Below, piece after piece: positions 44,759 through 52,844 of a DNA stretch of 64,000 nt (positions are counted from its first letter, which is position 1; the number at the start of each line of letters is the position of its first letter). The notes under the pieces are model-generated. The model was not told the origin of the DNA and did not search any database. It worked only from the letters and a program-made list of their open reading frames with translations. The position numbers and the translations under genes were made by a program. The stretch is from assembly GCF_004766125.1 (NCBI RefSeq), contig NZ_SJSA01000001.1, forward strand, positions 434,001 through 498,000, given 5' to 3'. Source of the stretch: Duncaniella freteri. Lineage in GTDB: Bacteria > Bacteroidota > Bacteroidia > Bacteroidales > Muribaculaceae.

Positions 44759-45310
44759 ATGATATACAATTTCCGCATAGTCTCTGATGAAGTCGACAAT
44801 TTCAAGCGCGAAATACAGATTGATGCCGACGCTACATTTCTTGACCTTCGCAATGCCATATGTGACAGCGTAGGATACGACAAGACCCAGTTCAGCTCGT
44901 TCTTCATGTGCGATGAAGGATGGGAGCGCGAACAAGAGATATGCCTGGAGGATATGGGAAGCGACTCTTCCCAGGATGTGTATCTGATGGAGGACACTCC
45001 TCTGAGCGACTTTATAGAGGATGAGGGCCAGCGTCTTGTATGGGTGTTCGACTATCTCACTGACCGTTCATTCTTTATTGAAATGAAGCGATCTGTACCA
45101 GGGAAGCATCTTATCGATCCCCTATGCTCCGTGTCCATGGGAGAAGCACCGTCGCAGACAGTGGATATGGATGACTTTGATGCAAAGATCGATGCCAAAG
45201 CCGCACAGCAGGCGACCACCGATCTTGACGACGAATTCTACGGCTCCACCGAATACAATGAGGACGAATTCGAAGCAGCAGGCTTCGACGAAATGACCTT
45301 CGACGAATAA
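44759..45310 (+). CDS. Plasmid pRiA4b ORF-3-type protein
   Basis: A 183-residue protein with the PRiA4_ORF3 fold pattern: FRIVSDEVDNFKREIQIDAD, TFLDLRNAICDSVGYDKTQF, SFFMCDEGW and WVFDYLTDRSFFIEM. The C-terminal third is very acidic and low in complexity (DLDDEFYGSTEYNEDEF). The family appears on chromosomes and plasmids with no confirmed function. It stands alone, converging on tsaC. A possible -7 box (TTACTTTC) lies near 44712. Confidence 0.8.
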   Translation: MIYNFRIVSDEVDNFKREIQIDADATFLDLRNAICDSVGYDKTQFSSFFMCDEGWEREQEICLEDMGSDSSQDVYLMEDTPLSDFIEDEGQRLVWVFDYLTDRSFFIEMKRSVPGKHLIDPLCSVSMGEAPSQTVDMDDFDAKIDAKAAQQATTDLDDEFYGSTEYNEDEFEAAGFDEMTFDE

Positions 45311-45336
45311 TCCTCCATTCCAAGAAATATCATAAG

Positions 45337-45379
45337 AGTCATCGCGACACACTTTCCAGGAAAGTGCCTTGCGATGACT
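45337..45379. terminator. Hairpin between converging genes
   Basis: agtcatcgc (45337-45345) pairs with gcgatgact (45371-45379); the loop itself contains a second stem (cactttcc with ggaaagtg). A T-rich run follows on the plus strand. It probably ends both the pRiA4b-ORF3 and tsaC transcripts. Confidence 0.75.
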
Positions 45380-45395
45380 TTGTTATTTTACAGCA

Positions 45396-45995
45396 TCATA
45401 TCAGTTCGCCTTTTCCATCTCTGACGATTTCAGGATCGCGGCTGTCAGTGAGGTCGACCACCGTGGACGGGATGCCGTCACCCTCCCCTCCGTCAATTAG
45501 CAGCGATGCAATCCCGGCATACTCATCGGCAAATGCCGAAGGGTCACCGCACTCCTCATCCTGAGGGATGGAAGTGGAAAGCACCGGATGACCGAGGCGT
45601 TCGGACAGGGCTCGCGATATAGGGTTGTCAGGGATGCGCACACCCACTGTACGCCTCCCCTTAAATACCTTAGGCAATGTGGTTGCAGCAGGGAGAATGA
45701 AAGTGAACGGTCCCGGAAGATTGGAACGCAGTATCCTGAAAGCCTCATTGTCGATTCTTGCATACTCGCTTGCCATCGACAGTCCGTCACACACTATGGA
45801 CAGGGTCTGCTTCTGAGGATTCACACCTTTCACCTTGCATAGCCGTTCGATCGCCCCATTGTTCAATGCATCACACCCCATGGCATACAGGGTGTCGGTA
45901 GGATAAATGATTATTCCTCCTTTCTCAAGGACATCCACAGCCTCGTCAAGGAACCTTTCATTCAGGCTTGTGGGATACATGCGGAGTGTTTTCAT
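45396..45995 (-). CDS. tsaC: Threonylcarbamoyl-AMP synthase (TsaC/Sua5, YrdC domain)
   Basis: A 199-residue YrdC-type protein that makes threonylcarbamoyl-AMP for the t6A37 modification of ANN-reading tRNAs. KGGIIIYPTDTLYAMGCDA near residue 25-43, PGPFTFILPA near 94-103, and RTVGVRIPDNP near 115-125 are the family motifs. The start overlaps the stop of the B3/4 gene by 4 bases, so they are coupled. The Ile2-type tRNA seen at 29.4 kb is one of the tRNAs whose relatives need t6A. Confidence 0.92.
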   Translation of the reverse strand: MKTLRMYPTSLNERFLDEAVDVLEKGGIIIYPTDTLYAMGCDALNNGAIERLCKVKGVNPQKQTLSIVCDGLSMASEYARIDNEAFRILRSNLPGPFTFILPAATTLPKVFKGRRTVGVRIPDNPISRALSERLGHPVLSTSIPQDEECGDPSAFADEYAGIASLLIDGGEGDGIPSTVVDLTDSRDPEIVRDGKGELI

Positions 45996-46657
45996 GGGCG
46001 GTAATAATTAATCGTTATATTCTTAGCGTCAGCAAATCTCTCAAGGGAATCGACAATCATCCTCACAGTGTCCTCCACCGGCATCTCTTCGCCATAGACA
46101 TTGACGCACATCAGAAGCCTCCGTGTGGAGAGGTCGAGCTTTGTGCGCTCATTGTCGCTTGTCGGGGTCCCTATCCCACCTATGCTGTCACGATAGACAG
46201 GCATGCAGGCTATGTTGAGCACCCCTCGTCCGATGGCTTCGAACGGCTCACCTTCGCGACCGACACCCAGAGAGAGCACCTCGCCCTGAATCCTGTCGGC
46301 ATCAAAGCCGCCTATAGAGTAGCCCGAAAGGAGCGACACAAGATTGATCAAATCCACAAGCGCATTGATCCTGTATAGCTCCATACCTTTGACCACCCTG
46401 CGGCACAGAGCCTCGGCCGACGGGCGGTAACGGTTAGGCTCCTTGCCCAATGCCTTGTAGGCATCACGCGTGGCACGTATCCCAGGACGCCTGTTGATGT
46501 CGGGCAGTTCGGTAATGTCCCTTATGTCAGCGGCAGCACGGTTGAGCAGAGCCCATAATTCCTCGGAGGTCTCGCCGTTGGTCACGTCAGCCTCAATCGC
46601 CACTACAAGCAGCCCCGGAGCCGCTTGCCTTATTGTATCTTCAATCCGAATATCCAT
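45992..46657 (-). CDS. B3/4 domain protein
   Basis: A 221-residue protein with the B3/4 fold of phenylalanyl-tRNA synthetase beta chain: ELPDINRRPGIRATRDAYKA, then RVVKGMELYRINALVDLINL and SIGGFDADRI, ending EEMPVEDTVRMIVDSL. Stand-alone B3/4 proteins are thought to edit or bind tRNA or to act on D-amino acids; the exact role here is open. It is coupled to tsaC, a tRNA-modification gene. A promoter box lies only seven bases before its ATG. Confidence 0.82.
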   Translation of the reverse strand: MDIRIEDTIRQAAPGLLVVAIEADVTNGETSEELWALLNRAAADIRDITELPDINRRPGIRATRDAYKALGKEPNRYRPSAEALCRRVVKGMELYRINALVDLINLVSLLSGYSIGGFDADRIQGEVLSLGVGREGEPFEAIGRGVLNIACMPVYRDSIGGIGTPTSDNERTKLDLSTRRLLMCVNVYGEEMPVEDTVRMIVDSLERFADAKNITINYYRP

Positions 46658-46664
46658 AGCTCCG

Positions 46665-46697
46665 CAAAATTACAGAAAATAGTATGAATATATCAAA
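46665..46697 (-). promoter_or_regulatory. Promoter of the B3/4-tsaC pair
   Basis: Minus-strand TTTG (46694-46697) and TAATTTTG (46665-46672) are 21 bases apart. The -7 box ends seven bases before ATG 46657, which implies a leader of zero to four bases. Confidence 0.7.
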
Positions 46698-46706
46698 AAT
46701 AAATCG

Positions 46707-46714
46707 TAATTTTG
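46707..46714 (+). promoter_or_regulatory. -7 box of the waaA operon
   Basis: TAATTTTG matches TAnnTTTG and lies about 73 bases before ATG 46788, divergent from the B3/4 promoter. Confidence 0.6.
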
Positions 46715-46787
46715 TCGATTGTAATGCAAAAGGCACATTGCCACCGATTCGGTCATTAACCACATTAGTTTGCCCCTCAAGCATCTT

Positions 46788-48062
46788 ATGCTACAAATAT
46801 ACGATTTAGCTATGCGTTTTGCAAGATGCGTCGCACTTGGCGTATCCACCTTCGTATCGGAGGACAGTACCGCCAAGATAAAACGCTTTGTACGCGGCCA
46901 ACGCTGTGCCGTGGATAAAGTCGTAAAAGGCATGCAGGGCCTTGACCGGAGCAAACCGACCGTATGGCTCCATGCCGCATCGTTAGGGGAATACGGCATT
47001 GCACGACCTATCATAACGTCGATCAAGGAACAGCTTGACTGCAATATCGTGGTGACGTTCTTCTCCCCTACTGGCTACGAGGCTGTCACCAAGCACCCGG
47101 GAATGATCGACAGGGTGTTCTATCTGCCACTCGACACAAGCAGCAACGCATCGAAGTTTCTTGATGCCGTCAAGCCTGACTGTGCAGTGTTCATGGTGTC
47201 GGAGTACTGGCACAATTACCTGAACCAGCTTAAGAAACTTGGAATACCATCATTCCTGATGTCAGCCATCATACGTGATGACGGACCGTTCTTCCGTTGG
47301 TACGGCAAGCTGTACCGCGATTCCATAGCCGGATTCTCGAAGGTGTTCACGCTTGACGAGAACTCTGTCAGGAATCTTCATTCCATCGGTGTAGACAATG
47401 CAACGGTGAACGGCGACCCACTGTTTGACAACGTAGCCCTGGTCGCCTCCACACCATGGAAAGACGAGAGGATCGAAAGGTTTGCCGGGAAAGAGAAGAT
47501 ATTCCTTGCAGGGAGCATCCATGACGACGAAGACCTTGAGATGGTGACAGAGCTCGCCAACCGACATCCTGGGACGCGCTTCATAATCGTCCCCCACGAG
47601 ATTGACGAGGACACCATCAAGAAGATAGAGGACAAGGTGAAACGCAGGAGCCTCAGGTACACCCATTGCAGCGCGAGCGACGACATGAGCGACGCGCAGG
47701 TGATGATAGTGGACTTCGTGGGTGCGCTTGCCTACATATACCGCTATGCTTCGTGGGCATATGTGGGAGGAGGGTTCACACGCCTGCTCCATAGCGTGAT
47801 CGAGCCTGCCGTGTACGGGATACCGGTGTCGTTCGGTCCGAACATAAGGCGCAAGGTCACCCCGACGGAGATGGAGCGTCTCGGCATAGGCAAGGTGGTG
47901 CATGACATAGAGGAGCTCGACATATGGTTCAAGCGACTGAAGTCGGACACAGCTCGCCAGCAGTACATAGCCAAACGCGCAGCGAAATATGTGAGCCAGA
48001 ACACAGGTGCAACACCACGTGTAGTGCAACAAATACTCAGGACATTATGCGAGAAAAACTGA
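46788..48062 (+). CDS. waaA: Kdo transferase (GT30)
   Basis: A 424-residue inner-membrane-associated enzyme that adds Kdo from CMP-Kdo to lipid A precursor. WLHAASLGEYGIARPII near residue 60 holds the catalytic Glu. FTLDENSVRNLHSIGVDN and AYVGGGFTRLLHSVIEPAVY near 330 are GT30 features. ATG 46788 is preferred over the TTG 46770. It heads a five-gene envelope operon; the next gene starts inside its last codons (16-base overlap). Confidence 0.94.
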   Translation: MLQIYDLAMRFARCVALGVSTFVSEDSTAKIKRFVRGQRCAVDKVVKGMQGLDRSKPTVWLHAASLGEYGIARPIITSIKEQLDCNIVVTFFSPTGYEAVTKHPGMIDRVFYLPLDTSSNASKFLDAVKPDCAVFMVSEYWHNYLNQLKKLGIPSFLMSAIIRDDGPFFRWYGKLYRDSIAGFSKVFTLDENSVRNLHSIGVDNATVNGDPLFDNVALVASTPWKDERIERFAGKEKIFLAGSIHDDEDLEMVTELANRHPGTRFIIVPHEIDEDTIKKIEDKVKRRSLRYTHCSASDDMSDAQVMIVDFVGALAYIYRYASWAYVGGGFTRLLHSVIEPAVYGIPVSFGPNIRRKVTPTEMERLGIGKVVHDIEELDIWFKRLKSDTARQQYIAKRAAKYVSQNTGATPRVVQQILRTLCEKN

Positions 48063-48919
48063 AATACGCACTGTACAGAGTGCTGTTCACCACACTCGCT
48101 CTGCTACCGTTCAGGGTGCTTTACTGCATCAGTGACGGCGTGCGTATGATCCTACAGCATGTGATGAAATACCGTCGAGGTGTCATACGCATGAATCTCC
48201 GCAACTCATTCCCGGAAAAGACGGATGAGGAGCTAAGAGAGATCGAGCAGGACTTCTACAAACAGTTCGCGGACAATATCGTGGAGACCGCGAAGCTGCT
48301 TCACATAAGCGACAAGCAGGTCGACAGGAGGATTAAGGTCGAGTGTGGAGAAATCGTGGACCGTCTCATTGAGGAGGGTCATCCTGTAGTGATGTACCTG
48401 GGTCATTACGCCAACTGGGAGTATGTCCCGGCAGTGGTGCGTCATTTCAGCAAGCCGCGCCTATGCGCCCAGGTGTACAAGCCACTTCACGACAAAGCGT
48501 TCGACCGGCTCATGCTGAAGGTGCGTTCGCGATTCAACCCAGTGTCACTGCCGCAGGAGAGGGTGTTCAGGACCATGGTGCGCTGGCACCGCGACAATGT
48601 TCCGTTCATAATAGGCTTCGTTGCCGACCACCGGTCGAACAGCAGTGTGTCACACCATGCCACCACTTTCCTGGGACAGCATACCCCATTCAATCCCGGA
48701 GGCGAGGAGATAGGGAAGCATGTAAATGCCGCCTATCTGTATCTCGATATGGAGAAGACCGGACGTGGACATTACCGAATGACACTGAAGCCCATCAAGC
48801 CCCGCAGCCTTGAGGGGGATTCGCCATACACCCGACGCTACTATGAAATGCTTGAAGAGACTATACGCCGACGCCCAGGACTGTGGCTCTGGTCACACCG
48901 CCGCTGGCTATACCAGTGA
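48047..48919 (+). CDS. Lipid A lauroyl/myristoyl acyltransferase (LpxL/HtrB-like)
   Basis: A 290-residue LpxL/M-type acyltransferase. The catalytic HX4E box is HYANWE near residue 122, RRGVIRMNLRNSFPEKTDEE is the family N-terminal region, and GFVADHRSNS follows. A hydrophobic segment at residues 10-30 anchors it in the inner membrane. It transfers a secondary acyl chain to Kdo-lipid A, fitting its place just after waaA. ATG 48047 overlaps the waaA end. Confidence 0.92.
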   Translation: MREKLKYALYRVLFTTLALLPFRVLYCISDGVRMILQHVMKYRRGVIRMNLRNSFPEKTDEELREIEQDFYKQFADNIVETAKLLHISDKQVDRRIKVECGEIVDRLIEEGHPVVMYLGHYANWEYVPAVVRHFSKPRLCAQVYKPLHDKAFDRLMLKVRSRFNPVSLPQERVFRTMVRWHRDNVPFIIGFVADHRSNSSVSHHATTFLGQHTPFNPGGEEIGKHVNAAYLYLDMEKTGRGHYRMTLKPIKPRSLEGDSPYTRRYYEMLEETIRRRPGLWLWSHRRWLYQ

Positions 48920-48964
48920 GAGCATTAGTGCAAACCATTTTGAAAACATTTATCCGAAAAAGAT

Positions 48965-49690
48965 ATGAAAATAATATGCGTGATCCCGGCACGTGCCGAG
49001 TCGTCAAGATTCTTTGAGAAACCTCTTGCCCTCATACTCGGCAAACCTATGATCCAATGGGTCTACGAACACTGCAAGGAGGTAGAGGTGTTCGAAGAGG
49101 TCTATGTCGCCACCGACAGCGAGAAAATCAAGTCGAAGGCAGAGAGCTTCGGAGCGAAGGTGATCATGACACGTGATGACCACGACACAGCCACCGAACG
49201 GCTCTATGAGGTGTCGACACGCATCGATGCGGACCTTTACGTGATGGTGAACGGAGATGAGCCACTGCTCACCCGCGATGCCATAGTGCAGTGCATACCT
49301 GACGGACTTCAGCCCGGGGATTTCTTTGTGTCGAACCTCATGACCGACTTCTCGAATCCTGTGGAGGTTGTTGACGCAACCAACCTGAAGATCGTGACCG
49401 CTGCCGATGACCGCTGCCTGTTCATATCCCGCTCACCTATCCCCTATCCGAAGGGGGCGATGGACTATGTGTTCCACAAGTTTGTGGGAGTGGGCGCATT
49501 CACACGCAAGGCTCTCGACTTCTACCACAACACACCCCGCGGGCCTATCGAGAAGATCGAGGAGAACGATTCGTTCCGTTTCCTTGAGAACCATATGCCT
49601 ATCTACTATTACAACTGCCACTGCAAGTCGCTGTCGGTGGACAACCGCAAGGACATCGACGGAGTGGAGGCATACCTCAGAAATCTCTAA
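48965..49690 (+). CDS. kdsB: CMP-Kdo synthetase
   Basis: A 241-residue cytidylyltransferase that activates Kdo with CTP. PARAESSRFFEKPLALILGK near residues 8-27 is the nucleotide-binding start, VATDSEKI near 50, VNGDEPLL near 99, then ISRSPIPYP near 151. It makes the donor used by waaA two genes upstream. The start lies 45 bases after the acyltransferase stop. Confidence 0.97.
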   Translation: MKIICVIPARAESSRFFEKPLALILGKPMIQWVYEHCKEVEVFEEVYVATDSEKIKSKAESFGAKVIMTRDDHDTATERLYEVSTRIDADLYVMVNGDEPLLTRDAIVQCIPDGLQPGDFFVSNLMTDFSNPVEVVDATNLKIVTAADDRCLFISRSPIPYPKGAMDYVFHKFVGVGAFTRKALDFYHNTPRGPIEKIEENDSFRFLENHMPIYYYNCHCKSLSVDNRKDIDGVEAYLRNL

Positions 49691-49711
49691 AAGCGGAGTC
49701 AGAAAGTGTCA

Positions 49712-50740
49712 ATGGCAGAAAGCACACGGAGAAAGCGACTGGTGGCACTGCGGTTCTCCGCCCTCGGGGACATCGCAATGACGGTGCCTGTGATCTACTC
49801 GGTGGCGAGGAGCCATCCCGAGATGGATATCTATGTGGCGACACGTCCGTTCTTCGGGCGAATGTTTGTCAACGCGCCATCCAACGTTACTGTGATGCCC
49901 TTTGACCTGAAAGGTGAGCACAAAGGGGTCAGAGGCGTGTTCAGGATAGCCCGTGAGCTTGCAAGACTGAAAGCTGACTATGTGGCGGACCTTCACGACA
50001 TACTGCGCACACGCCTCATAGGGATGTACCTGAGGATGAGAGGTGCGCGTGTGGCGCGCGTAGACAAGGCGCGCGGCATACGCAGAGCGGTGTTTGCGGG
50101 AGGGGAGCCACAAAGACAGTACATAGACCGGTATTTCGATGTGTTCAGGAAGCTCGGGGCAGATGCGTCAATGAACTTCTCGTCGATATACCAGAGTGCC
50201 GAGCCAGTGAAGCTGCCGGCAGAGATATCGTGTCCGGCAGTAGGCATAGCACCGTTTGCCCGCTACAGCACCAAGACGTATCCTCCTGAGAAGATGAGGC
50301 GTGTAGCCCGGATGCTTGCAAGGGAGGGGATGAACGTGTATCTGTTCGGAGGGCGCGGAACAGAAGCTGAGACCCTTGACTCATGGCAGGAGAATCCGGA
50401 TGCCGGGAGAGGGGAGATAGTGTCATTAGCAGGACGCTACCCACTCGAAGAAGAGCTTGCGCTGATGAGCCGCCTTGAGGTGATGGTGAGCATGGACTCA
50501 GCCAACCAGCATCTCGCAGGGCTTGCCGGCACGAAGGTGGTATCGGTGTGGGGCGGCACAACACCTGCCTGCGGATTTCTGGGCTTCGGACAGGAGGGCA
50601 GGAATGCCGTGGTGCTGAACATAGCCTGCCAGCCCTGCACTATCGCCGGGAGCAAGAGCTGCCCGCTCGGACATATGGACTGCCTCAACAAAATATCAGA
50701 AGAGACCATCGTCAATAAAGTCAAAGAGCTGTGCAGATAG
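49712..50740 (+). CDS. GT9 glycosyltransferase, heptosyltransferase-like
   Basis: A 342-residue GT9-family protein related to ADP-heptose:LPS heptosyltransferases. LVALRFSALGDIAMTVPVIY starts the donor domain; GIAPFARYSTKTYPPEKMRR near residue 176 and MSRLEVMVSMDSANQHLAGL near 250 are the GT9 acceptor/donor signatures. It likely adds a core-oligosaccharide sugar to Kdo-lipid A. ATG 49712 is favoured over a GTG two codons earlier. The gene overlaps nothing and lies 21 bases after kdsB. Confidence 0.88.
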   Translation: MAESTRRKRLVALRFSALGDIAMTVPVIYSVARSHPEMDIYVATRPFFGRMFVNAPSNVTVMPFDLKGEHKGVRGVFRIARELARLKADYVADLHDILRTRLIGMYLRMRGARVARVDKARGIRRAVFAGGEPQRQYIDRYFDVFRKLGADASMNFSSIYQSAEPVKLPAEISCPAVGIAPFARYSTKTYPPEKMRRVARMLAREGMNVYLFGGRGTEAETLDSWQENPDAGRGEIVSLAGRYPLEEELALMSRLEVMVSMDSANQHLAGLAGTKVVSVWGGTTPACGFLGFGQEGRNAVVLNIACQPCTIAGSKSCPLGHMDCLNKISEETIVNKVKELCR

Positions 50741-50797
50741 GGAGCCAGACAGCATGTCCTTTCCCTTTCCGATGCAGCGACAGAGATCGTTTCAACC

Positions 50798-52633
50798 GTG
50801 GAAAAATTCATACTATTCATAGTCTGCTACTATGCCTCCTGGCTCCTGTATTTCCAGATGTTCCAGCGTCCGCTGTTCCTACTATACAACCGCAAGCTCT
50901 CCACCCGCCCGATATCTGTGCATGATTTGCCCGACATGTGGAGGTACGGACTGAAAACGGATGTGATAGTGTGTGCATACCTAACATCAGTCCCTCTACT
51001 CGCATCCATATCACAGGCGTTCATACAGACCGATTTCCTGCCTCAGTTCATGACATTCTACAATGCGGCAACGGCTATCGTGGCAGGGCTGATGGTCATA
51101 GCCGATACGGCTCTATATTCGTTCTGGCAACATAAGATAGATGCATCGGTACTGGCTTACCTAAAGACGCTGAAGTGGGCTATAGCAAGCGTGAGCACGC
51201 TCTATATTGCAGGATCGATATTTGCATTGCTCATGGTGGCAGGCTGCACATACTGCTGGCTTGAGCTTGTATGTGCAGTGTCAATGTCGCATGGCACGTT
51301 CATTGCACACGGCATCGCAGAGAGCATCGTGACCGCACTTACGGGTACCGCGCTCATAGGGGTCCTTGTGGTGCTGATACGCGGTATGCGCCGCCGTCCC
51401 AACAATCCGAGCCTGTCGTACTACAGCAACAACCAGTTCTTCAACCATGCGGCACTAAACCCGGTGTATGCTTTCATATATTCTCTCGGTGTCAATGACA
51501 AAATAGAGGGGGCATTCCATTACACAGACAGCGATGAATGCGGGAAAGAGTTCAATGATCTTTACCCTGCAAGCCATGGGACAAGCGAGAAAGCTCTCAA
51601 CACGAACCGCCCCAACGTGCTCTTCATAATCTGGGAGAGCCTTTCGGCGCGTTTTGTAGAGGAACTCGGGGGGGAGAAGGATGTGACCCCCAACATCAAC
51701 CGTCTGTCACACGAAGGGTTGTTCTTCACACGCGTAGACAGCAACAGTTTCCGCACGGACCGGGGGCTCGTGGCATTGCTTAGCGGTTATCTCGCCCAGC
51801 CTACCACCAGTGTGATACGCATGACCAACAAGCTTCCCAATCTGCCGGCTTTTCCAAAGAAATTCAAGGATGCGGGCTATGAGACCACAGCCGTGCACGG
51901 AGGAGACCTTATGGTGTTTCACATGTCGGAATATTTCCTGACCATAGGCCATGACCACATAGTATCGGAACCGGACTTCCCGCCGTCAATGTCGAGAGGC
52001 AAATGGGGAGTGCCTGACGGAGAGGTATTCGAGTGGGTGTACGAGGATATACAAAACAAGCATAAAGAAGGGAGGCAATGGTACACATCGCTGCTCACAC
52101 TCAGCTCGCACGAGGACTGGAAGGTGCCTTACAACCGTATACCTGATGACGAGATAGCCAACTCATTCGCCTATGTAGACGATGCATTCGGAAGACTGGT
52201 TGACAGGCTCAGGCAGACTCCTGCCTGGGACAACCTGCTCATAGTGGTCACCGGTGACCACGGATGCAATGCGGGTGAGCCTCTGAGCCACGACAAGTAC
52301 TCCCATATACCGCTGCTCATGCTCGGCGGTGCTGTAAAGGCTCCCCGAAGGATAGACACAATAATGTCGCAGAGTGATATAGCGTCCACGATACTCGGAC
52401 AGCTTGACATGCCTCACGATGAATTCATATTCAGCCGTGATGTCATGTCGGAGTCATACAAGTATCCGTTCTCGTACCATACGTTCATCAACGGGTTCAT
52501 GTTCCGCGATGCCACAGGGTTCACGGTGGTAGACAATGTGACAGATTCCGCCATATCCAATCCGGATAAAGACCGGGAGCATAAGGGGAGGATTATACTC
52601 CAGTACCTTTATGAAGATCTCGCAAAGAGGTAG
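50798..52633 (+). CDS. LTA-synthase-like phosphotransferase
   Basis: A 611-residue membrane enzyme of the sulfatase/alkaline phosphatase superfamily. Several membrane segments lie in residues 1-200, followed by a linker and the catalytic domain: RPNVLFIIWESLSARFVEEL near 270, the nucleophile Thr in SFRTDRGLVALLSGYL near 320, and the metal motif TGDHGCNAGEPLSHDKYSH near 486. Relatives add phosphoglycerol or phosphoethanolamine to envelope glycans. Here, in a Kdo/lipid A operon, it may decorate LPS. The start is GTG 50798, 57 bases after the GT9 gene. Confidence 0.85.
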   Translation: MEKFILFIVCYYASWLLYFQMFQRPLFLLYNRKLSTRPISVHDLPDMWRYGLKTDVIVCAYLTSVPLLASISQAFIQTDFLPQFMTFYNAATAIVAGLMVIADTALYSFWQHKIDASVLAYLKTLKWAIASVSTLYIAGSIFALLMVAGCTYCWLELVCAVSMSHGTFIAHGIAESIVTALTGTALIGVLVVLIRGMRRRPNNPSLSYYSNNQFFNHAALNPVYAFIYSLGVNDKIEGAFHYTDSDECGKEFNDLYPASHGTSEKALNTNRPNVLFIIWESLSARFVEELGGEKDVTPNINRLSHEGLFFTRVDSNSFRTDRGLVALLSGYLAQPTTSVIRMTNKLPNLPAFPKKFKDAGYETTAVHGGDLMVFHMSEYFLTIGHDHIVSEPDFPPSMSRGKWGVPDGEVFEWVYEDIQNKHKEGRQWYTSLLTLSSHEDWKVPYNRIPDDEIANSFAYVDDAFGRLVDRLRQTPAWDNLLIVVTGDHGCNAGEPLSHDKYSHIPLLMLGGAVKAPRRIDTIMSQSDIASTILGQLDMPHDEFIFSRDVMSESYKYPFSYHTFINGFMFRDATGFTVVDNVTDSAISNPDKDREHKGRIILQYLYEDLAKR

Positions 52634-52653
52634 CGTCCAGAACCGGATGGGTG

Positions 52654-52701
52654 TTTTTCGACGAAGGCATTTTTCAACGAGGTGGTTTTTCGACGAGGGA
52701 G
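52654..52701 (+). repeat. Three tandem 16-base repeats
   Basis: Units at 52654-52669, 52670-52685 and 52686-52701 all begin TTTTTC(G/A)ACGA(A/G)G. They start 20 bases after the phosphotransferase stop and end in the GC palindrome. Confidence 0.75.
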
Positions 52702-52720
52702 GCGGGGGCACGCCCCCGCC
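52701..52720. terminator. Perfect GC palindrome
   Basis: GGCGGGGGC (52701-52709) pairs with GCCCCCGCC (52712-52720) across two bases. It could end the envelope operon, but no T-run follows directly. Confidence 0.6.
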
Positions 52721-52731
52721 GTACAAACGTC

Positions 52732-52844
52732 AAAATTTGCGATAAGATGCCAATTTAGGGCGGCTCGGATTTTTGCGATAATATGCCAATTTTATCGCGG
52801 TGTCGGATTTTTGTAACAAGATGTCAATTTGCTCTTGCCGGGCG
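52732..52844. repeat. Three tandem 37-38-base repeats
   Basis: Units of 37-38 bases begin at about 52732, 52769 and 52807. Each has a TTTGCGATAAGATGCCAATT-like core with two to four changes, then a GC-rich tail ending CGG. The third unit is the most diverged and reaches into the end of the hypothetical gene. Confidence 0.75.

Noticed and set aside
47262..48032. Open frame of 256 codons antisense to waaA
   Set aside because: No domain pattern and no promoter; waaA on the other strand is secure.
52732..52844. CRISPR array
   Set aside because: The repeats adjoin each other without distinct spacers, there are only three copies, and no cas gene is present in the window.
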